From positions 1 to 64,000 of the forward strand of contig PCAK01000044.1 in the NCBI GenBank assembly GCA_002730525.1: a stretch of 64,000 nucleotides of DNA, in the 5' to 3' direction. Of this stretch, positions 8,522 through 16,399 are shown one piece after another. Position 1 is the first letter of the stretch; every line of letters begins with the position of its first letter. The notes under the pieces were generated by a model. That model saw nothing but the letters and a program-made list of their open reading frames with translations. It was not told where the DNA came from and did not search any database. The stretch comes from Acidobacteriota bacterium. GTDB taxonomy: Bacteria; Acidobacteriota; Vicinamibacteria; Vicinamibacterales; UBA823. The translations under genes were made by a program, and so were the position numbers.

Positions 8522-9652
8522 ATGAACCCGGATTCCACGAACAACGCAGCAGGCCACGAACTCATTGACCACAATCTGACGGCGGGAACGGCGGCGCCCG
8601 AGGTGCGCTACGAGAAACGTCCAGCGAAGACCCTGGATGGCGAGCCCATCGAGGGGCTGTACAACGCCTGGATCACGCTCGACAATCAGAAGCAGTACAA
8701 CTCGTACACCACCGAGATGGTGAAGGCCGTCATCCTCGCGTTCCGCGAGGCCAGCAACGCGCGCGATGTGGTCTGCGCGGTCTTCACGGGCGCCGGCGAC
8801 AAGGCGTTCAGCACCGGCGGTAACACGAAGGAGTACGCGGAATACTACGCCGGACGCCCGGCAGAGTACCGTCAGTACATCCGGCTCTTCAACGACATGG
8901 TGTCGTCCGTCCTTGCATGCGACAAGCCGGTCATCTGCCGCGTCAACGGGATGCGGATCGGCGGCGGTCAAGAGCTCGGGATGGCCTGCGACCTGTCCAT
9001 CAGCCAGGACCTGGCGCGCTTCGGACAAGCGGGTCTCAAGCATGGGTCCGCCCCGATCGGGGGGCTGACCGACTGCGTCCCGGCGTTGATGGGCACGGAA
9101 CAGGCGATTGCGTATTGCACGCTTGGAGAGCACTGGTCGGCCCACAAGTCCTATCTGAGAGGGATGGTGATCGATGTCGTGCCGGCGCTCAAGGTCGATG
9201 GAGAGTACATCGCCAATCCGCTCGTCGAGACCCAGCGCCTCGTCGACGAGTACGGGCGCTTCGCGTTTGGTGAACCAAAGTCTGGAGCGGCCCTGAAGCA
9301 GGGAAAGGCACTCCTGAAGTCAGGAACGATCGACCTCAGCCTGCTGGACGAAGCCGTAGATCGATACTGCGCGAAGTACGTTCATCTGTTTCCCGAGTGC
9401 TTGACCAAGACCTTCGAGGAGCTGCGGAAACCGAAGCTCGCCGCCTGGAACGCCAACAAGGAGGGCTCCCGCGCCTGGCTGGCCTTGAACATGATGACCG
9501 AGGGGCGCGCCGGTTTCCGTGCCTTCAACGAGGCGGTCGGCCGAGATCGTGAAATTGATTTCGTCGCCCTCCGCCAGGCGATCGCTCGCGGTGACTCCTG
9601 GACACCGGAGTTGACGGAGAGCCTGCTCCCGGCCGCGCGGGGGGGGAAGTAA
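8522..9652 (+). CDS. 6-Oxocyclohex-1-ene-1-carbonyl-CoA hydrolase-like protein (Oah/BamA family)
   Basis: A 376-residue crotonase-fold enzyme. In the anaerobic benzoyl-CoA pathway, Oah/BamA adds water to 6-oxocyclohex-1-ene-1-carbonyl-CoA and opens the ring to 3-hydroxypimelyl-CoA. The length equals the usual size of BamA. The blocks that set BamA apart from ordinary enoyl-CoA hydratases are recognisable: LDNQKQYNSYTTEMVKAVI, FTGAGDKAFSTGGNTKEYAE, PVICRVNGMRIGGGQELGMA and FGQAGLKHGSAPIGG. The resemblance is from memory of the family, not from alignment. The start has a purine-rich AAGGAG 6 nt upstream. It follows a CoA ligase and a thioesterase in one operon. The normal partners (benzoyl-CoA reductase, dienoyl-CoA hydratase Dch, dehydrogenase Had) are not in the window, so the substrate could be another cyclic oxo-acyl-CoA. 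Confidence 0.87.
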   Translation: MNPDSTNNAAGHELIDHNLTAGTAAPEVRYEKRPAKTLDGEPIEGLYNAWITLDNQKQYNSYTTEMVKAVILAFREASNARDVVCAVFTGAGDKAFSTGGNTKEYAEYYAGRPAEYRQYIRLFNDMVSSVLACDKPVICRVNGMRIGGGQELGMACDLSISQDLARFGQAGLKHGSAPIGGLTDCVPALMGTEQAIAYCTLGEHWSAHKSYLRGMVIDVVPALKVDGEYIANPLVETQRLVDEYGRFAFGEPKSGAALKQGKALLKSGTIDLSLLDEAVDRYCAKYVHLFPECLTKTFEELRKPKLAAWNANKEGSRAWLALNMMTEGRAGFRAFNEAVGRDREIDFVALRQAIARGDSWTPELTESLLPAARGGK

Positions 9653-9701
9653 TCTGATGTATTGAAGAAGTCGACCAGCGGCCGCCAGTATGAGGTGAGC
9701 G

Positions 9702-11411
9702 CTATCCCCCGAACACGACCTCACCGCCCACGACGGTCATGAGGACGGCGATCTCGCCGAGTTGATCGTCAGGCACGGTCAGGAGGTCATCCGACAGGAC
9801 GACGAAGTCCGCGAGCTTGCCTGGCTCAATCGAGCCCTTGATCTCCTCCTCGAACGTCAGATACGCGTTGTTCCACGTCGCCATCCGCAGCGCTTCCTGC
9901 CGCGCCACCGCATGCTCGGCGCCGAGGACGGTGCCGTGCATCGTTGTACGAGTCACGAAGTAGGCGAACACCTGCAACGGCGGGAACGGCACGACGCCCG
10001 AGTCGCTGCCCGACGCGGCGACCACCCCGCCGTCCAGATAGGCGCGGAGCGGCGGCACGCGCGAGGCCCGGTCTTCGCCCCAGTAGCGCACCATCGCCGG
10101 TCCGCCGACGTAAGGATGGTGCTGGGCCGTCAGCGCGATGCCCAGCGCGTTCATCCGCTCGAAGTGACCCGGAGACGGCAGGAACCCGTGCTCCAGGACC
10201 CAGCGGCGCCCGACGATCGACGTCTCGGCATGCGCCGCCTCGTAGGCGGCGATGACCTGCTCGACGGCATCGTCGCCGACCGCGTGGGTGCCCGGGCGCC
10301 ACCCGAGTCTATTGATCTCCTTGACGATCTCGACGTAGCTCTCGCGCGGTGTCACCTGCAAACCGCGGAACGTGCCGCCCTTCCCGTACGGCTCCTCGTA
10401 GGGCTCGCGCATGAGGCCACCCTCGTACCCGCCGTCGACCATCAGCTTGACACCGGCAGGCCTCAGCCACTCGTCGCCGTCGTCTGGCGCGAGGCCGAAC
10501 GCCTCGATCGTCGAACGCACCTCCTCTGCCGAGGCCTGGGGTCCGCGCGGTCCGCCCAGGAGCGCGCTAACGCGCATGGTCAACACGCCGCGCTGCCGCA
10601 TCTCCTCGAGCAGCCGGTACTGCGGAGGCCCCATCGCACCGTAGCGGATGCTGGTGAGGCCGGCTGCGTTCAGCGCGGCGTGCTCCGCAAGCAGGTCCTC
10701 GATCTGCTGATCGCGCGTCCGCTCGGCCGGCGGCGGCAACGTCGCGAGCGCCTTCGCGGTGTCGACCAGTTCGCCATTCAGCTCGCCGTCGTCGTAGCGG
10801 CTGACCTCCCCGCCGGGCGGAACCGGCGTCGCCGTCGTGATCCCCCAGTGCGCCAGCGCGGCGGAGTTGAGAATGTACTCGTGGCCGCCGCGGACCAGAA
10901 CGACCGGGGTTTCGGGTGCAACGGTGTCCAGGTCGCGCCGGAGCGGCAGGCGGTCCTCCACCAACTGCGACTCGTGCCAGTCGCTGTTCGAGACGACGAC
11001 TTCCCCCGCGGGCGCCGTGTCGACCCGCGCGGCGACGGCGGCCAACACGTCGTCGATCGTCCGCGCACGCGACAGATCGACGCCCGGCCCGCCGCCCGCG
11101 TCATGAATGTGGCTGTCGCCGAAACCAGGCACGACGGTGCGGCCACCGAGGTCGATAACGCGTGTCGAGTCGCCAGCGAGCGCGCGGACCGAGGCGTCGG
11201 TGCCCACGGCGCTGAACCGCCCGTCCGAGATCGCCACCGCCTGGGCGGTGCTGAAGGTGTCGTCGACTGTCAGGAACCGGCCGTTCACGTAGATGGCTTC
11301 TGGCGGAGAAACCTGAGACAACTCTGGTCCTCCGCCGCCACAGCCAGCCAACGTGCCGACCATCAATGCGGCGACCGCGGCCGCGCGTCCTGATCTCGTA
11401 CAGACTGTCAT
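9702..11411 (-). CDS. YtcJ-type amidohydrolase lipoprotein
   Basis: A 569-residue metal-dependent hydrolase of the amidohydrolase superfamily, YtcJ / N-substituted formamide deformylase branch. A lipoprotein signal ends in LAGC (Cys24), so it is probably anchored in the cell envelope. The metal site starts with GFGDSHIHDAG (His101, His103). Other family blocks include GVKLMVDGGYEGGLM, GTHAVGDDAVEQVI (a His ligand) and ASGSDSGVVPFPPLQ with the late Asp. The C-terminal beta-sandwich carries GSIEPGKLADFVVLSDDLL. The substrate is unknown; the family includes amidases and deformylases acting on small amides. It is convergent with the Oah-like operon and divergent from the LVIVD lipoprotein. Confidence 0.92.
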   Translation of the reverse strand: MTVCTRSGRAAAVAALMVGTLAGCGGGGPELSQVSPPEAIYVNGRFLTVDDTFSTAQAVAISDGRFSAVGTDASVRALAGDSTRVIDLGGRTVVPGFGDSHIHDAGGGPGVDLSRARTIDDVLAAVAARVDTAPAGEVVVSNSDWHESQLVEDRLPLRRDLDTVAPETPVVLVRGGHEYILNSAALAHWGITTATPVPPGGEVSRYDDGELNGELVDTAKALATLPPPAERTRDQQIEDLLAEHAALNAAGLTSIRYGAMGPPQYRLLEEMRQRGVLTMRVSALLGGPRGPQASAEEVRSTIEAFGLAPDDGDEWLRPAGVKLMVDGGYEGGLMREPYEEPYGKGGTFRGLQVTPRESYVEIVKEINRLGWRPGTHAVGDDAVEQVIAAYEAAHAETSIVGRRWVLEHGFLPSPGHFERMNALGIALTAQHHPYVGGPAMVRYWGEDRASRVPPLRAYLDGGVVAASGSDSGVVPFPPLQVFAYFVTRTTMHGTVLGAEHAVARQEALRMATWNNAYLTFEEEIKGSIEPGKLADFVVLSDDLLTVPDDQLGEIAVLMTVVGGEVVFGG

Positions 11412-11527
11412 ACGGTCCTCGACAGATTAGAGAGCGATAGCAAGTTTGCCGTCAAGGCGAACGTACTCGGACGCTGTTTCGTGCGTGGAGCCGACGGTGA
11501 TAACTTGCTCGGACGAGGAGCGATCTG

Positions 11528-13306
11528 ATGCGAAAGGTCTTTCAGTCGATTGTTCGCTGTAGCGGGAACTTTGGCCATATCCTGACCATTCTCGTCGCGG
11601 GCGTCGCGCTCGCGGCGTGCCAGGCCGGGAATCAGAGCGAGGCGGTCGAGCTACCCCCCTCCTACTACGACGACCCCGTGCTCGGCCCCTTGCCGCAGGT
11701 CTCACTGGACTCGCTGGGTGAAGCCGCCGGGCGACTCGAGGGCGAAGCCGAGCATCCGGACCCCTCCACGTTCGGGTACGACACGGCCACCGGCGTCTAT
11801 ACCCACCCGACCGCCGCACCCGAGATCGAAGGCCCGCGCCCGTTCAAGGGGAGCCTCACGTACATCGACATGGAGGAGTACAGCCAGAACGTCGATGTCG
11901 TCGCCTACTACCCCCATCTCGCCAGCGTCGGCCACACCTATCAGTCGGTCCTGGAATTCGACGGCCGTCGCTACATGTTCAACGGCGGGTACCCGAGCGT
12001 CCAGATCTACGACATTACCGATCCTCGCGAACTGGAACGGATTCCCACGCCGGAACCGATCGACAGCGGCATCGAGGGCGACGGGCCGCTGTATCTCCGC
12101 GGGTTCTTTCGCTACGTGCCACGGCTGGAGAAGCACTACTTCATTCAATCTTACTCGCCGCCGTACGTCGGATTCCTCGAGAACAAGTACCTCGATCCCG
12201 AGCGCGTGCGCGCCATCCGCGAGTGGCCGGACCTGAAAGGCTTCCGGGTCTTCGAGATGACCGCTCCGGACGAGTACTCGCTCGTAGCAACGGTGACGTC
12301 CGATCCCGACGGCGACCCGGCCAAGCGGCCGCAGCAGGGCGGCGGCTGCTCGGAATTCGCCTGGGACGGCATCAGCCGCTACATGTTCATCACCTGCGCG
12401 CCGACCGACGACTACGCCAACCAGCCCTACCGGAGCCTCCTGTACACGTACGGCGTCAGCGCCTACAACATGACCGACCCGGCGGACCCGGTCTACCTGT
12501 CGACCTGGCACGTTCCCGGGCAACTGCTGAGCGAAGAGGCGGAGTTCCGCGCCAACCCACGGTGGAACAACCGGGCCTCGCGGATGGGCGCCCGCGTCAT
12601 GTTCGTACCGACCTATCCCGATGACGGCGGCCAGTACGGCTACGTCCCGATGGGTGGCTGGGGCTTCTACGTGGTGGATATCTCCGATCCGACGAACATG
12701 GCGACGGTCGGCCAGGTCGACGACTTCCCGATCGCAGTCAGCGGCAACGAGGGTGACAGTGTCTACGTGGATGTCATCGAGGAGACCGGCGGGCACGTCT
12801 TCTTCAACGGCTACCCTCTGGTCGAGGACTGCTACGAGCCCTACAAGAACATCTACTCGATCGACGTCAACGACCCTGCGAACCCGACGGTCGTCGGTAC
12901 GTTTCCGCGCCCGACGCCGCCGGCCGGCGCGATGTTCACCGACTACTGCCAGCGCCGCGGCAGCTTCGGCCCGAAGCGGCCCGGCGCGTCGGGCCGGTCG
13001 CCGCAGCCGGGCACGCCACACCCCCGCTACGCGCCGTGGTCGTTCTACAACGCGGGGATGCAGATGTTCGACGTCTCGGACCCGGCCAACGTGACGATCG
13101 CGGCCTACTTCGCGCCGAAGATGATGGACCCCGAAATGAACTGGGCGTTCGGCAACCCTACGAACGCCGTGTTTGTCGAGTGGGACCGGAACCTCATCTA
13201 CCTGTTCACAAACCACGGCTTCTACGTCCTGTCGAGCCCGCTGCTCGGGGATCCGGTCTTCGGCATCCCTGCGGAGGATGCCGGGATCGGTCGGTCGCCG
13301 GCCTAG
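11528..13306 (+). CDS. LVIVD-repeat lipoprotein
   Basis: A 592-residue protein with a lipoprotein signal (LAAC, Cys31) followed by a beta-propeller-like region of LVIVD repeats. The repeats are recognisable as VQIYDITDPRELERI, FYVVDISDPTNMATVG, IYSIDVNDPANPTVVG and MQMFDVSDPANVTIAAY; the repeat consensus is a hydrophobic strand, then DxxDP. Such proteins are exposed on the cell surface or in the periplasm, and their role is not known. GGAGCG lies upstream of the ATG. The N-terminal part (about residues 76-170) matches a decayed copy about 2 kb away at 14598-15097, so the two are paralogues. Confidence 0.88.
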   Translation: MRKVFQSIVRCSGNFGHILTILVAGVALAACQAGNQSEAVELPPSYYDDPVLGPLPQVSLDSLGEAAGRLEGEAEHPDPSTFGYDTATGVYTHPTAAPEIEGPRPFKGSLTYIDMEEYSQNVDVVAYYPHLASVGHTYQSVLEFDGRRYMFNGGYPSVQIYDITDPRELERIPTPEPIDSGIEGDGPLYLRGFFRYVPRLEKHYFIQSYSPPYVGFLENKYLDPERVRAIREWPDLKGFRVFEMTAPDEYSLVATVTSDPDGDPAKRPQQGGGCSEFAWDGISRYMFITCAPTDDYANQPYRSLLYTYGVSAYNMTDPADPVYLSTWHVPGQLLSEEAEFRANPRWNNRASRMGARVMFVPTYPDDGGQYGYVPMGGWGFYVVDISDPTNMATVGQVDDFPIAVSGNEGDSVYVDVIEETGGHVFFNGYPLVEDCYEPYKNIYSIDVNDPANPTVVGTFPRPTPPAGAMFTDYCQRRGSFGPKRPGASGRSPQPGTPHPRYAPWSFYNAGMQMFDVSDPANVTIAAYFAPKMMDPEMNWAFGNPTNAVFVEWDRNLIYLFTNHGFYVLSSPLLGDPVFGIPAEDAGIGRSPA

Positions 13307-13453
13307 ACGGCCCGCCGTTCGCCGCCTGCCCCCGACCACTCATCGGACGATCCTGGCGCCTCGTCGAGAACTCGTAACTATCCGGTAACCCGCACTTTAT
13401 GCTCGCCGTATTAAGACTGGTGAGAGAGAATTAACCATCCCAGGAGTAGACAG

Positions 13454-14530
13454 ATGAAGAGATTGGTATTGCTTGGCTTCGTCCTCATCCTTTCGGCGAG
13501 CACCGCGTTCGCCCAGGCTCCGTCGGCCCAGCCCGACACTCCGTTCAAGCTCGCGACATTCGAAGCGGGCGGCACCGTGCGCGTCGGCCTCGTGGTCGGT
13601 GAAACCGTCCTGGCCGTTCAGGAGGCCAACCGGGCGCTGACCTCGGCCGAGGGACTCTCGTCGGTCGAAATCCCGAACGAGATGCGGCTGCTCATCGAGT
13701 CGTACGACCGGACCAAGTCGCGCCTGTATCAAATCGCGAACTACTACTCGGCGACCGGCGCTGGTGATGAGTCGTTCGCCTACGCCTACGACGACGTCGC
13801 CTTGAAAGCGCCGATCAAGTACCCCTACAACATGCTGGCCGCGGCGGCGAACTACCAGGATCACTCTGCGGAGATGATGCGGCGCTACGGCAATCCGAAT
13901 CCTCAGCCCGTCGATCCCGACAGGTCGAACCCGGTGTTCTTCGCCAAGTCGCCCCGCTCGAGCATCATCGACCCGGGCGCCGCGTTTCCGGTACCGCCGG
14001 TCGAGGGCAAGGGCTTCGATTGGGAGAACGAGCTCGCCGTCATCATCGGCAAGCCGGCGACGCGTCTGACCCTCGACAACGCGGCGGATCACGTCTTCGG
14101 CTACAGCATCGTCTTCGACGTCAGCACACGCGACCGCGGCGAACAGGACGAGGATGAGGATCGGGGCGGCGGCGGCGGCTTCAGCTTCGGCGTCAACTGG
14201 TTCGAGGCGAAGAGCCGTGACAACGCGGCGCCCTTCGGCCCCGTCATCGTGCCGAAGGAATTCATCGGCGACTCGGCCAATCTTCGGATGACGACGAAGA
14301 TCAACGGCGTGTTGAAGCAGGACGGCAACACCAAGGACATGATCCACAACGAGGGCCGCCTGCTCCGGCACGTCACGTCGATCCTGACGCTCTACCCTGG
14401 CGACGTCCTCGTGACGGGCACGCCGGCCGGCGTCGGTTCCGCGCGCAACCCACCTGAGTTCCTCGAGGTTGGTGACGTCGTGGAAATGTGGATCGAAGGT
14501 ATCGGCACCCTCGTCACGCCGATCGAATAG
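13454..14530 (+). CDS. Exported fumarylacetoacetate-hydrolase-family protein
   Basis: A 358-residue FAH-fold protein. Family members are usually cytosolic hydrolases or decarboxylases of beta-diketo acids using Mg2+ or Ca2+. The metal-binding residues are in WENELAVIIGK (Glu191, Glu193) and FDVSTRDR (Asp222), and the AANYQDHSAEM motif marks the lid. A clear signal peptide (MKRLVLLGFVLILSASTAFA, cut near residue 20) places it in the periplasm, which is unusual. After Asp222 an inserted loop rich in Asp, Glu and Gly (about residues 229-242) separates the core strands. CAGGAG precedes the ATG. Its substrate is unknown. A signal-bearing subgroup may exist; the catalytic residues look intact. Confidence 0.87.
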   Translation: MKRLVLLGFVLILSASTAFAQAPSAQPDTPFKLATFEAGGTVRVGLVVGETVLAVQEANRALTSAEGLSSVEIPNEMRLLIESYDRTKSRLYQIANYYSATGAGDESFAYAYDDVALKAPIKYPYNMLAAAANYQDHSAEMMRRYGNPNPQPVDPDRSNPVFFAKSPRSSIIDPGAAFPVPPVEGKGFDWENELAVIIGKPATRLTLDNAADHVFGYSIVFDVSTRDRGEQDEDEDRGGGGGFSFGVNWFEAKSRDNAAPFGPVIVPKEFIGDSANLRMTTKINGVLKQDGNTKDMIHNEGRLLRHVTSILTLYPGDVLVTGTPAGVGSARNPPEFLEVGDVVEMWIEGIGTLVTPIE

Positions 14531-14597
14531 CTCGGCGCCGCGACGACCGGCTGGGCCGGCCGTCGCGGTCTCGATCGACGGTAGACTTGCGATGACG

Positions 14598-15097
14598 ATC
14601 TCCGGACTCCCAGAGGCTCCCCTTGGCCCGGACCGTCGTCACCTCCCGAGGATCGGTGATGTCGAAGATCTTCTTCTCGCGGCGGACGTACTGATACAGA
14701 TAGCGCCGATCTCCGAAATCGACGATGTTCTGCCAGGTGTGGTACGGCTCGACGACGAGCGGATAGTAGGCCTCGAGCGTCATGTTGTCGATGTACTCGT
14801 TCGTATCCCACGCCTCGAGCTCACCCTCGAATGGCTTGGACTCGTGCTGATGCGGCGTCACCGTCAGATGCGTGAAGCGCCCGGTGGTCGGAGCCATCCC
14901 GTAGCTGGCCGGAGCCGGCTCGGGCGGTTCTTCGGCGCGCAGATCGCATCCGACAACCGCACGAACCCATCGATGACGTCCTGCGGCACGGTCGCTTGCG
15001 CGCCCGACCCCAGGCGGTCACTCGCCGGTGAACAGGCCGAGGCAATCAGACTCGTACCGACCACGACCCACGCCATACCGAAGAGCCTCAACGTCAT
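14598..15097 (-). pseudogene. Decayed LVIVD-repeat lipoprotein gene (paralogue of the gene at 11528)
   Basis: Reading from an ATG at 15097 with GGAGTG upstream, a lipoprotein signal (MTLRLFGMAWVV... ending SAC) is followed by PQDVIDGFVRLSDAIC. The frame then breaks near 14940. The continuation RAEEPPEPAPASYG, EAYYPLVVEPYHTWQNIV and IFDITDPREVTTV is in another frame, and it matches FGYDTATGV, VAYYPHLASVGHTYQSVL and IYDITDPRELERI of the intact paralogue. Similarity stops near 14600, so the gene also lacks its 3' two-thirds. It lies just downstream of kynU in the same direction. A single-base assembly error could explain the frameshift, but not the missing end. Confidence 0.75.
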
Positions 15098-15115
15098 GCC
15101 CACTCCCGCTTTCAC

Positions 15116-16399
15116 CTAGTCGCCCGATGCCAGCGCGCCGTGCAGGATACCCACGAACTCGAACACCTCTTCGAACCGGTTGTAGAGCGGCACCGGCGCG
15201 ACCCGGATGACATCCGGCTCCCGCCAGTCGCAGACGACGCCGTTCGCTTCCAGTGTTTCGAAGACCCGGCGCTGGTCGCCGCGCGCGCCCTTGACGCGCA
15301 GCGAGAGCTGACAGCCGCGTTCCGCCGTCGCGGCCGGTGTCAAGACCTCGACATTGTTGCCGAGCCGCTCTCTCACGAGGAAGGCCAGGTACGACGTCAG
15401 TCGCTCGGACTTCGCCCTGAGCGCCAGCATGCCGGCCTCCTCGAAGATCTGGAGCGACGCCAGGACCGGCGCCGTCGACAGGATCGGCGCATTGCTCATC
15501 TGCCAGCCTTCGGCACCCGGGATCGGTCTGAAGTCGGGCCCCATCTTGAAACGCGACGCCTTGTCGTGGCCCCACCACCCCGCCAACCTCGGCTGGTCGG
15601 CCCAATCGCGGTGGCGGTCGTGCACGAAGCAGCCGGCGATCGAACCGGGGCCGCCATTGAGATACTTGTAGGTGCACCAGACGGCGAAGTCAGCGTCCCA
15701 GTCGTGCAGCCGTAGCGGGATGTTGCCGACCGCGTGCGCGAGATCGAACCCGACCTGGGCTCCCTGCGCATGACCGAGCCGAGTCAGCGCCGCCATGTCG
15801 AACGCCTGGCCGCTGTAGTAGTTCACACCCGGCAGCATCAGCAGGGCGATCGTCGGCCCCTCGGCCTCGATGCGCGCGGTGAGATCCTCCATCCGGATCG
15901 TCGATTCGCCGTCGCGAGGGCCGACCTCGATCAATGACGTCGCCGGATCGAGTCCGTGGAACCGGATCTGCGATTCGACCGCATAGCGGTCCGAGGGAAA
16001 CGCCGGGCGTTCAATGACGATCTTGTGCCGGGCGGACGTCGGGCGATAGAAACTCACCATCATCAGATGCAGGTTGACGGTGAGCGTGTTCATCGTCACC
16101 ACTTCACTGGGCTCGGCGCCGACGAGCGCGGCGGTGGCGGGTGCCAGTCGCTCTTGATACGACACCCAGGCGCGCTCCGCGCTGAAGTGGGCGCCGACGG
16201 CCAGGGCGCCCCAGACTGCCAGCTCCTCGCCGACCATCGCCACGGCCGACTTCGGCTGCAGGCCGAGCGAGTTTCCGCAGAGGTAGATGACGTCGCCGCC
16301 GTCCGGCCGCTGCGGCATGACGAAGCGGTCCCGAAACGAGGCGAGGGGATCGGCGGCGTCCTGCGCCTTCGCGAAGTCGAGGCCACCTTCGAAGTTCAC
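15116..16399 (-). CDS. kynU: Kynureninase
   Basis: A PLP enzyme that cleaves L-kynurenine (or 3-hydroxykynurenine) to alanine and anthranilate (or 3-hydroxyanthranilate) in tryptophan breakdown. Fold type I features are visible: YLCGNSLGLQPK near the N-terminus, the cofactor aspartate in VGFDLAHAVGN, and the Schiff-base lysine in WCTYKYLNGGPGS, with the typical family sequence GWWGHD and FRPIPGAEGWQMSNAPI after it. The length of 427 is normal. I chose the GTG at 16399: it overlaps the stop of the preceding gene (GTGA) and has GGGGAGG 5 nt upstream. An ATG at 16429 would give 437 residues. The preceding gene is a broken fusion of the next two enzymes of the 2-aminomuconate route. Confidence 0.94.
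   Translation of the reverse strand: MNFEGGLDFAKAQDAADPLASFRDRFVMPQRPDGGDVIYLCGNSLGLQPKSAVAMVGEELAVWGALAVGAHFSAERAWVSYQERLAPATAALVGAEPSEVVTMNTLTVNLHLMMVSFYRPTSARHKIVIERPAFPSDRYAVESQIRFHGLDPATSLIEVGPRDGESTIRMEDLTARIEAEGPTIALLMLPGVNYYSGQAFDMAALTRLGHAQGAQVGFDLAHAVGNIPLRLHDWDADFAVWCTYKYLNGGPGSIAGCFVHDRHRDWADQPRLAGWWGHDKASRFKMGPDFRPIPGAEGWQMSNAPILSTAPVLASLQIFEEAGMLALRAKSERLTSYLAFLVRERLGNNVEVLTPAATAERGCQLSLRVKGARGDQRRVFETLEANGVVCDWREPDVIRVAPVPLYNRFEEVFEFVGILHGALASGD

Noticed and set aside
9762-11393. 543-residue open frame on the strand opposite the YtcJ amidohydrolase
   Set aside because: It lies wholly antisense to a gene with clear motifs, and its Arg/Ala-rich product has no domain; high GC leaves the opposite strand open.
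11702-13339. 545-residue frame opposite the LVIVD gene
   Set aside because: No recognisable motif; the opposite strand holds the LVIVD repeats.
13385-13415. Lac-like promoter (CACTTTATGCTC ... TATTAA) before the FAH-like gene
   Set aside because: The hexamers fit poorly and the likeness is probably chance, so it is not listed as a feature.
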